Assembly: GCA_945931735.1 (NCBI GenBank)
Contig: CAMEPN010000168.1
Coordinates: 1-5,009 of the forward strand
DNA length: 5,009 bases
Reading direction: 5' to 3'
Source: an uncultured Clostridia bacterium
GTDB lineage: Bacteria > Bacillota > Clostridia > Oscillospirales > Ruminococcaceae
Under the pieces are notes generated by a model. The model ran no database searches and was not told the DNA's origin. It saw nothing but the letters and a program-made list of their open reading frames with translations. Of this stretch, positions 1-5,009 are shown in pieces; the stretch's first letter is position 1; every line of letters begins with the position of its first letter. A program made the position numbers and the translations under genes.

Positions 1-953
1 GAAACGGTGTTGGCGAGCGACCAATATAGCGATGACGCGGAGCTTACGCACATCGAAAAATCGCCGACGGTTATCGCTTTTGTCACCGCGAGCCAGCCTA
101 TGTAAAAATAGCTAAGCCCGTCGCGCAGGGAATTGACGATATCCATTACCCAAGAATTTTTCCGTATGGCACGGCTCTGCTCCCGCCAAACCTCCACCAT
201 TCTATCGGAATAATACTTCCCCTTTGAAAGCATCATATCCGCGCTGTCGTACATTCTGATGTCCTTGCCGTACTTAAAGTCCGCGAGCTGATACAGAACA
301 TAACCGAAAACACGGTTGCTTTTCGCAAGCTCCGCAAAGCTTTTGCGTTCGATATCGTTGTTTTTCTTGTTGAAAATTCCCATGATGACAAGAGAAACGA
401 GCTGCACCGGAAACAGAAGCGGGCAGGTCGTGATTATGATAACGACCACGCCGACAAGCACTCCGACATTCATCAATATCTGATATGCCGCGTCGAGGAT
501 ACCTGTGCAGCCGCCGCTGTACCAGCTTATGCCCTCCTTTGCCTTGTTCATGCGGTCAAGCACCTCGGGGTCCTCCGTATGCTCGAAGTCCATTCCCATC
601 GCCTGCTCCGACAGTATGACCTGAAACAGCTCGTCAAGGTATTCCCTCGCGAGGTCTTTTATCTGATTGAGCACGACAGTCGACATTCCGCAAAATCCGA
701 AAAATGCGGCATATATCCCCGCGTATAGCGCTGCAAGACCTATATGCTCCGAAATGTCCGCGCCGCTTATTATCAGCGCTATCTCGTCAATGATAAATTT
801 CGGAATGATTATTTCCTGCATCTTGTTTATTATCTCAATGACAAGCTGCGCGGCGTAGATGAAAAACAGCGACGGGCGGTTTTTCGCGGCGGTTTTCATC
901 ATGAACTTAAGCGTCGTGAGCGTTACGCGTTCCTTTTTTGTTTTATTGGACAT
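1..953 (-). CDS. ABC exporter half-transporter, second of a pair (3' end beyond the window)
   Basis: This is the N-terminal 317 residues of a type I ABC exporter subunit; the frame stays open to the window edge. Only the membrane part is present. Hydrophobic segments lie near residues 28-50, 70-95, 155-195 and 275-293, as in a six-helix exporter domain, and the ATP-binding domain should follow off the edge. It is homologous to the neighbouring ABC protein: MGMDF...EDPEVLDRMNKA at about 119-138 parallels MSMDF...EDPDVMDCYQKA, and KDIRM at 230-234 is shared at an equivalent position. The start is ATG at 953, with an excellent AGGAGGTG ribosome binding site at 961-968, seven bases upstream and inside the preceding gene. 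The reading frames overlap by 11 bp, which suggests coupled translation and a heterodimer. Substrate unknown; peptide, lipid or drug export is possible. The ORF and family are seen directly; the pairing is inferred. Confidence 0.93.
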   Translation of the reverse strand, partial: MSNKTKKERVTLTTLKFMMKTAAKNRPSLFFIYAAQLVIEIINKMQEIIIPKFIIDEIALIISGADISEHIGLAALYAGIYAAFFGFCGMSTVVLNQIKDLAREYLDELFQVILSEQAMGMDFEHTEDPEVLDRMNKAKEGISWYSGGCTGILDAAYQILMNVGVLVGVVVIIITTCPLLFPVQLVSLVIMGIFNKKNNDIERKSFAELAKSNRVFGYVLYQLADFKYGKDIRMYDSADMMLSKGKYYSDRMVEVWREQSRAIRKNSWVMDIVNSLRDGLSYFYIGWLAVTKAITVGDFSMCVSSASSLYWSLANTV

Positions 954-2793
954 CTGCTGTCACCTCCTCGGGAGCGTCGACATAATACTGCGCCTGCACG
1001 CGGAACATCTCCGCATAAGCGCCGTCCTTTTTCATAAGAGAATCGTGCGTGCCGTACTCGACCATCTCGCCGTCCTTGAACATTGCGACATTGCGGCAGA
1101 ACTGCGTCGAGCTTAGTCTGTGGGAAATATACACCGCCGTTTTCCCGCCGATAAGCCTGTCGAAATCGTTGTAAAGCTTGCTCTCCGCAAGTGCGTCGAG
1201 CGCGGCGGTCGGCTCGTCGAGAATGACAACGGGTGCGTTTTTGTAAAGCGCCCTCGCAAGCGCAAGCTTCTGCTTCTCTCCTCCCGAAAGGTCGGTGCCG
1301 TCGTCGTGAATGACCTTGAGCAGCTCCGTGTCGACGCCGTTCGGGAGCGTATCCAGCCGCTCGCCAAGCCCCGCCTCACGCGCGCATTTCTCCGCTTTCT
1401 CGCGGTCGGTATCTGCGGGCGACTTCATGCTGACGTTTTCCGCAAGCGGGAACGCGAACAGCTCCACGTCCTGAAAAACAGGCGCGAAAACCGCATAGTA
1501 GCTCTTTTTGTTATAAGTATTGATGTTCACGCCGTTGAGCAGTATCTCGCCCTCGGTCGGCTCGTACAGCCGCAGCAGCAGCTTTATCATGGTGGTTTTT
1601 CCCGCGCCGTTAAGACCGACGACGGCAAGCCGCTCCCCTGCTTTTATTGTAAGGCTAAGATTTTTCAGGGCGTACTTTTCCGCGTGGGGATATTTGAACG
1701 ATACTCCGCGGAACTCAAACTCCCATTTGTCGTATTCGGGGACATTTTCGCCGACGTCAGTCCCGCCGTCGACGTCCATAAAGCTGCGGAAGTCGTCGAC
1801 CTCGCGGCTTTTCGCGAGCAGTTCGGAAACATTGTTCAGCATTTTCTGAATATACCCGAAATAGGTCATAGACGAGGCAAGGTAAAGGCTGAAATTACCG
1901 ATAGTGAGCGTGCCCTGTCCCGCCGAATAAATCAGCCAAGCAAGCACGCCCGCCAGCGCAGCGGTGCCTATGATATTGTTCAGCAGACCCGCGCCCATCC
2001 ACATCATGTCGTTCTTTTTCTGCGCGGCATAGCGCTCCTTTTTCAGCGCGCGCATTTTCTCCGTGAGCCAGTCCTTAAGCCCGAACATACGGATATCCTT
2101 TGCGGCAGCGAAATCTGTGGTGGTGTAGCTCATGTAGTTATCCTTGCGCCACCACAGCGCGAGGGGGTCCCATACCTTCGCCTTTGCCTGCTTATTTGTG
2201 ATGTTGCTTATGATGAAATACACAACGCCGCCCGCAGTAAGCCCGAGGGTCACGAAAATGTTCATTGTTCCCAGAATACACAATCCCACGGCAACTACCG
2301 CCGCATTTTGAAGCAGGGCAAATATGGCGTGCATCATGCCCTCGACGCCGTTGTTGTTTCCGCCGGTCGAGTTGTTCGCTTTCTGATAGCAGTCCATGAC
2401 ATCGGGATCCTCCAGCATTCTGAAATCCATGGACATAACCTTTTCGTTTTTCTTGTTGATAAGGAGAAAGCGCGCGCCTATAAGGTTGTGCCATATCTCG
2501 CTGTAAAAAAATGTGTTAAGCATCGTGGAGAGCATCTGTATCACGGTGAAGATAAGCATGGTTAAAACCAGAGCCTCCACTCCCGACTCGCCGGTTATCA
2601 GGTCAATGACAAATTTCGAGATGAATGTCCACAGATACTGCATAAGCGGGGCGCAGATAATGCTTATTATCAAATATAACGGTATCTTCCGCTCATACGC
2701 GCACATTGCGTCGAATATGTAACCCGTGTTTTTGAAAATCCCGTATTCCCTATGGAAGGGATTTTTATTTTCCGTTTCCTTTTTTCGTTTCAT
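943..2793 (-). CDS. ABC exporter half-transporter (membrane domain fused to ATP-binding domain)
   Basis: A complete 616-residue half-transporter, the usual length for a type I ABC exporter subunit. The membrane domain covers about residues 35-325, with hydrophobic segments near 38-60, 73-95, 158-197 and 269-290. The nucleotide-binding domain follows from about 358. All ATPase motifs look intact: Walker A GLNGAGKT (393-400, Lys399), Q-loop Gln441, signature LSGGE (502-506), Walker B VVILDE (522-527, catalytic Glu527), D-loop ALD (531-533) and H-loop His558. It is therefore expected to hydrolyse ATP and to move a substrate across the cytoplasmic membrane as a dimer, most likely with the homologous subunit encoded next. 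The start is ATG at 2793. The site AGAGGT (2800-2805) lies six bases upstream and overlaps the stop codon of the regulator gene. Which substrate is moved is not evident: no peptidase domain precedes the membrane domain and no cargo gene is visible. Confidence 0.96.
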   Translation of the reverse strand: MKRKKETENKNPFHREYGIFKNTGYIFDAMCAYERKIPLYLIISIICAPLMQYLWTFISKFVIDLITGESGVEALVLTMLIFTVIQMLSTMLNTFFYSEIWHNLIGARFLLINKKNEKVMSMDFRMLEDPDVMDCYQKANNSTGGNNNGVEGMMHAIFALLQNAAVVAVGLCILGTMNIFVTLGLTAGGVVYFIISNITNKQAKAKVWDPLALWWRKDNYMSYTTTDFAAAKDIRMFGLKDWLTEKMRALKKERYAAQKKNDMMWMGAGLLNNIIGTAALAGVLAWLIYSAGQGTLTIGNFSLYLASSMTYFGYIQKMLNNVSELLAKSREVDDFRSFMDVDGGTDVGENVPEYDKWEFEFRGVSFKYPHAEKYALKNLSLTIKAGERLAVVGLNGAGKTTMIKLLLRLYEPTEGEILLNGVNINTYNKKSYYAVFAPVFQDVELFAFPLAENVSMKSPADTDREKAEKCAREAGLGERLDTLPNGVDTELLKVIHDDGTDLSGGEKQKLALARALYKNAPVVILDEPTAALDALAESKLYNDFDRLIGGKTAVYISHRLSSTQFCRNVAMFKDGEMVEYGTHDSLMKKDGAYAEMFRVQAQYYVDAPEEVTADVQ

Positions 2794-2803
2794 ATAATTA
2801 CCT

Positions 2804-3706
2804 CTACTGTTGTTTCTTTAAGAAATCAAGCTTCTCTCTGTCTATCCAGTCGGTGCTGTCGCATACCTGAAGCTGATAGCTTTTCGGCTCGTTCAGTACC
2901 GTTTCGGCGGCTATCAGCAGCATAATGAACACGCTCGACCTATATCCGATTTTCCCGTAACAGGGTTCGGGGTCGAACTTTTCATTAAGTATGCTGCATT
3001 CGGGAAAAGCCGCGCCGCCGTCCTCGCCAAATTTGCTGAGCTTCGACAATGCGCTCCTTGCTTTTTCGACAGGTATCTGAAGGCTGTCCGCGACGGTCGA
3101 AACACGCACATACTCATTATTCTTGAGCGACATCCTGCACATCAGAACTTTCAGATTTATCTTATCGCCAAGAAACGCGAAAAGCTCTGCGAACGCGCCA
3201 AGATCGTTCAGCCGCGCCGCAAATCCTTCATCGGGAGTTTCCGCGATGAAATAATATCGCAGGTCGCTGTTCATTCTCAGAAAAGAAAAGCCGTCATTGC
3301 TAAGCAGAGTTGACACTGTTATCATAGACTCCGCTCCGTATTCGGGCATATCATACCACGTCTTGTTTTCGCGCCAAGTCGCTATCTGCATCGCCCATAT
3401 CATGTCGAACATTTTCTTGATGAATTTTTTGTGGAAGCTGCTGTCGTTCGTTTCGGCAGCGTGAAGCTCGTCGATCATTCGCTGCTCGACCGAAACGCTG
3501 CCCTTTTCCCTCCCGTAAAGGAAATCAATGCTCACGCCGAAAAAATCCGCTATCTTCGGCAGGAGGTCGCCGTCGGGATAGCTTCCGTTCTCCCATTTGG
3601 AAACAGCCTGCGGGCTTACCCCGAGGTGGAGCGCAAGCTGCTCCTGTGTTACGCCGTGCTGTTTTCTTAATGATTGAAGCTGTGATGAAAATACGGTTGC
3701 GGACAT
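2804..3706 (-). CDS. XRE-family transcriptional regulator of the ABC operon
   Basis: A 300-residue protein with an N-terminal Cro/C1-type helix-turn-helix at about residues 7-65. The pattern VTQEQLALHLGVSPQAVSKW (19-38), followed by PDGDLLPKIADFFGVSIDFLYG, is classic for the family. The remaining 230 residues are longer than in a minimal XRE repressor and match no domain I can name. Residues about 175-227 (FLGDKINLKVLMCR, then VSTVADSLQIPVEKARSAL) have the helix pattern of a second, winged-helix-like domain, which is a structural guess. There are no clear membrane segments. The start is ATG at 3706, with AAAGGGGA at 3715-3722, eight bases upstream. It is the first gene of the unit, 10 bp from the ABC pair, so it probably controls that exporter and itself, perhaps in response to the exported compound. 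Helix-turn-helix identity is firm; target and signal are inferred. Confidence 0.94.
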   Translation of the reverse strand: MSATVFSSQLQSLRKQHGVTQEQLALHLGVSPQAVSKWENGSYPDGDLLPKIADFFGVSIDFLYGREKGSVSVEQRMIDELHAAETNDSSFHKKFIKKMFDMIWAMQIATWRENKTWYDMPEYGAESMITVSTLLSNDGFSFLRMNSDLRYYFIAETPDEGFAARLNDLGAFAELFAFLGDKINLKVLMCRMSLKNNEYVRVSTVADSLQIPVEKARSALSKLSKFGEDGGAAFPECSILNEKFDPEPCYGKIGYRSSVFIMLLIAAETVLNEPKSYQLQVCDSTDWIDREKLDFLKKQQ

Positions 3707-3723
3707 TTCCGAAATCCCCTTTC

Positions 3724-3782
3724 AGTTGATTTGTATATATTGTATCACAAAAAACGGTTGAGTAAAAGGGGTAAAATCAACT
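3724..3782. promoter_or_regulatory. Candidate operator: inverted repeat around the regulator promoter
   Basis: AGTTGATTT at 3724-3732 is perfectly inverted as AAATCAACT at 3774-3782, with arm centres 50 bp apart. One arm falls on the predicted transcription start and the other just upstream of the -35 box. A further GTTGA lies at 3757-3761, and TTGTAT occurs twice (3731-3736 and 3740-3745) across the -10 box. This layout would suit autoregulation by the XRE protein, but short AT-rich matches can arise by chance. Confidence 0.4.
3739..3766 (-). promoter_or_regulatory. Probable promoter of the regulator-ABC operon
   Basis: On the minus strand, TTTACT (3761-3766, four of six matches to consensus) and TACAAT (3739-3744, five of six) are separated by 16 bp. 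TG one base upstream of the -10 box gives an extended -10, which would compensate for the weak -35. Transcription would begin near 3732, about 26 bases before the ATG at 3706. A weak -35 region is common at regulated promoters. Confidence 0.6.
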
Positions 3783-3833
3783 ATAATTCAAATATTTATT
3801 GTGAAAATCCAAAAAAACTACCTATAATTGAAA

Positions 3834-3858
3834 ATGAGCCATGTAAAACACGGCTCAT
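3834..3858 (-). terminator. Probable hairpin terminator after the comEA-like genes
   Basis: ATGAGCC (3834-3840) and GGCTCAT (3852-3858) are perfect 7-base arms. The inner bases extend the stem to 11 pairs in RNA, counting one G-U pair, with a three-base loop. The stem overlaps the stop codon of the upstream ORF (3855-3857). On the minus strand it is followed by UUU then CAAUUAU, so the U-tract is short and termination may be incomplete. Nothing U-rich follows on the plus strand. Confidence 0.5.
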
Positions 3859-4226
3859 ACGGTAATATCATCACGAATTTTCTCCAGCGTCGCTTCGCCG
3901 ATGCCTTTGACGTTTATCAGCTCGTCAACACTGGAAAACGCTCCGTTTTCTTCGCGGTAAGCGACAATAGCCCGCGCCTTGACCAAGCCGATACCGTTCA
4001 GCCTTTGAAGAACAGCAGACGGGGCGGTGTTGATATTAATTATCTGCGTTTCGGCGGTTTCCTCCGAGGAGGACAGAGTGCCGAATGCGCCCTCGCTGAC
4101 CTTTCCGTCATAAAAATAATAATCCGGCAGCGCATTATAAACAAGCATTCCTATAAGCAACGCTGCCGCGGCGGTTTTCAGCCCCGCTTTTATGAAGAAT
4201 TTTTGTTTTACAGACAGCTTTTTCAT
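3855..4226 (-). CDS. ComEA-like helix-hairpin-helix protein, short downstream copy
   Basis: A 123-residue protein with a basic N-terminus (MKKLSVKQKFF), one membrane segment at about 14-32, a short linker, and a ComEA-type domain at 62-122. The domain starts with ININTAP and contains two helix-hairpin-helix motifs, around LNGIGLVKARAI (76-87) and VKGIGEATLEKI (106-117). ComEA proteins bind double-stranded DNA outside the membrane during natural transformation, and this predicted topology would place the domain outside. The linker is about 30 residues, against about 100 in the upstream copy. Its ATG overlaps the upstream stop codon (ATGA at 4223-4226). The bases before it are not purine-rich, so translation probably depends on coupling. 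No comEC, comEB or pilus gene is visible, so a competence role is family inference; it could be another envelope-anchored DNA-binding protein. Confidence 0.9.
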   Translation of the reverse strand: MKKLSVKQKFFIKAGLKTAAAALLIGMLVYNALPDYYFYDGKVSEGAFGTLSSSEETAETQIININTAPSAVLQRLNGIGLVKARAIVAYREENGAFSSVDELINVKGIGEATLEKIRDDITV

Positions 4227-4408
4227 ACGGTAACATTATTGCGAATTTTCTCAAGGGTCTTTTCGCCGATACCCTTTACGTTTATCAGCTCGCCGACATC
4301 GGTAAACGGCCCGTTTTCCTCGCGATAGTCAATTATCGCCTGAGCCTTGACTTCGCCTATCCCGTTTAGGGTAATGAGCTGCTCGGAGCTTGCGGTGTTA
4401 ATATTTAT
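3861..4408 (-). repeat. Diverged direct repeat encoding the two ComEA-type domains
   Basis: The domain-coding segments of the two comEA-like genes (about 3858-4046 and 4226-4414) are diverged copies offset by 368 bp. The proteins match at 44 of 63 positions, including the shared stretches YREENG, ELINVKGIGE and TLEKIR. Even the bases around both stop codons agree (TCATACGGTAA on the plus strand at 3855 and 4223). Synonymous and conservative changes between the copies show that the duplication is old and held under selection, not a recent copy. Confidence 0.85.
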
Positions 4409-4810
4409 CAGACCGGACTGCGGCTGCTCGGTCGGCTCGGGAGCAGACCGCGGCTCCGCATTTGTATAGGTTGTGACGGTAGTTACCTCAGCGGGAACGG
4501 CTTCGGCAACAACGGCGGAGGACACATATACGTTGACAGGCTCCGGCGAGTCGTCTGTGGGAGGTTCTTCGTAAGAAAACGATGAAGTCGCGGCGGAAGA
4601 GGATATTGTCGTAACAACAGGCGCAGGCTGCTCGGGCTGTTCCTCCTGCTCGGTATATTCGGCTTGTTCGGTCGTGACGGAGCTTTCTCCGATAACTATC
4701 GTATCCGATGTCCTCGGAATAATGTTCTTGAAAAAAGTGAACACGATCGACGCAGCAATAACGATCTTAATACCGGTTCTTAAAACTGCTATTACTTTTT
4801 CCGCTTTCAC
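4223..4810 (-). CDS. comEA: ComEA-family membrane-anchored DNA-binding protein
   Basis: From the preferred GTG start this is 195 residues, close to the roughly 200 of Bacillus subtilis ComEA. It has one membrane segment at about 10-30, then a low-complexity linker rich in Glu, Pro, Ser, Thr and Val (about 36-132), and a C-terminal ComEA-type domain at 134-193. The domain opens with ININTAS and carries helix-hairpin-helix motifs LNGIGEVKAQAI (148-159) and VKGIGEKTLEKI (178-189). Known family members act as surface DNA receptors for transformation. The start choice rests on GGGGG at 4819-4823, eight bases before GTG at 4810. An in-frame TTG at 4846 would add 12 residues but lacks a ribosome binding site and lies very close to the predicted transcription start. 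A TTG at 4813 is also possible. The linker contains VNVYVSSAV, which resembles the first strand of the SLBB domain some ComEA proteins carry, but the rest of that domain is absent. Confidence 0.88.
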   Translation of the reverse strand: MKAEKVIAVLRTGIKIVIAASIVFTFFKNIIPRTSDTIVIGESSVTTEQAEYTEQEEQPEQPAPVVTTISSSAATSSFSYEEPPTDDSPEPVNVYVSSAVVAEAVPAEVTTVTTYTNAEPRSAPEPTEQPQSGLININTASSEQLITLNGIGEVKAQAIIDYREENGPFTDVGELINVKGIGEKTLEKIRNNVTV

Positions 4811-5009
4811 CAAAACATCCCCCGTTGTTTTTTGGTAACACCGCAATAATTACACGGTATTTTCTTAATTATAGCATATTTCTCGACTTTATTCAAGGAT
4901 TATCGACCATTCCGAATAAAAAATCGTTGTTTATCAACAGAAACATAATTAAGGCAGAAGCTTGTAAAGGTCACCTCTAAAGATAATCATTCACTACAAT
5001 AAGCAAAAG
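4811..5009. other. Non-coding region upstream of the comEA-like pair
   Basis: This AT-rich stretch holds the promoter described at 4868-4896 and the leader of the comEA-like unit. Beyond about 4900 I see no gene, only very short open frames, including a 13-codon minus-strand frame starting with ATG near 4985. A small near-palindrome, AGGTCACCT, sits at 4968-4976 with no known role. The upstream neighbour of this unit lies outside the window. Confidence 0.6.
4868..4896 (-). promoter_or_regulatory. Sigma-A-type promoter of the two comEA-like genes
   Basis: On the minus strand, TTGAAT (4891-4896) and TATAAT (4868-4873) are separated by exactly 17 bp. TG one base before the -10 box makes an extended -10. 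Transcription should start near 4860, about 50 bases before the GTG start at 4810. This is the strongest promoter in the window and supports expression under ordinary vegetative sigma factor. No competence-specific box was recognised. Confidence 0.8.

Noticed and set aside
667..1116. Three overlapping plus-strand frames near the ABC gene junction
   Set aside because: They are shadows of the two minus-strand ABC genes, with no ribosome binding sites and low-quality translations.
2192..2494. Minus-strand 100-codon frame inside the first ABC gene
   Set aside because: It is an out-of-frame reading within a well-supported coding region, and its composition is Arg/Gln-rich noise.
1120..2565. Long plus-strand open frame (481 codons) opposite the ABC gene
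   Set aside because: It lies entirely antisense to a clear ABC transporter with intact motifs. Its translation is rich in Arg, His and Val with no recognisable domain, as expected from a codon-biased gene read backwards, and it has no promoter.
3828..4328. Plus-strand open frame (166 codons) across the comEA-like genes
   Set aside because: It is antisense to two homologous helix-hairpin-helix coding regions and starts at a TTG within the terminator region. No ribosome binding site or domain was found.
4968..4976. Near-palindrome AGGTCACCT
   Set aside because: A single short palindrome far upstream of the promoter, with no second copy; chance is likely.
4947..4985. Minus-strand 13-codon frame (MIIFRGDLYKLLP) near the window end
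   Set aside because: It is too short to judge and has no clear ribosome binding site. It could be a fragment of a decayed gene or repeat, but nothing else supports it.

Overview
The window looks like chromosomal DNA from a Gram-positive Clostridia-type bacterium, possibly a Ruminococcus or other Oscillospiraceae relative. The basis is the moderate GC content with many GCG/CGC codons, AT-rich gaps carrying sigma-A-type promoters, strong AGGAGG-type ribosome binding sites, and the kinds of proteins encoded. The genus is inference from style only; no marker gene is present. Every supported gene lies on the minus strand, so transcription runs from high to low coordinates.

Reading with transcription, positions 4811-5009 are a non-coding leader with a near-consensus promoter (TTGAAT, 17 bp, TATAAT). 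This drives two overlapping genes (4223-4810 and 3855-4226), both membrane-anchored ComEA-like proteins ending in the same helix-hairpin-helix DNA-binding domain. The C-terminal modules match at 44 of 63 residues, so the pair is a tandem duplication. The second gene starts inside the stop codon of the first (ATGA), and a hairpin at 3834-3858 may end the unit. The upstream gene probably starts at a GTG at 4810, not at the first possible start, TTG at 4846.

Positions 3707-3854 are an AT-rich gap that separates this unit from a second one. It holds a probable promoter for the next gene, flanked by a perfect 9-bp inverted repeat with arm centres 50 bp apart, a candidate operator.

The second unit (3706 down past position 1) encodes an XRE-family regulator (2804-3706), a full-length ABC exporter half-transporter (943-2793) and the start of a second, homologous half-transporter (953 down to the window edge). 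The genes are tightly packed. The ribosome binding site of the first ABC gene overlaps the regulator's stop codon, and the two ABC genes overlap by 11 bp. The simplest reading is a self-regulated operon for a heterodimeric type I ABC exporter. Its substrate cannot be told from this window, and no precursor peptide, modification enzyme or immunity gene is visible.

I see no RNA genes, insertion sequences, CRISPR arrays or tRNAs. There is no gene-free stretch longer than 300 bases. I do not see a clearly new biological system. The most notable points are the coupled comEA duplication, the regulator's possible second DNA-binding domain, and the candidate operator.
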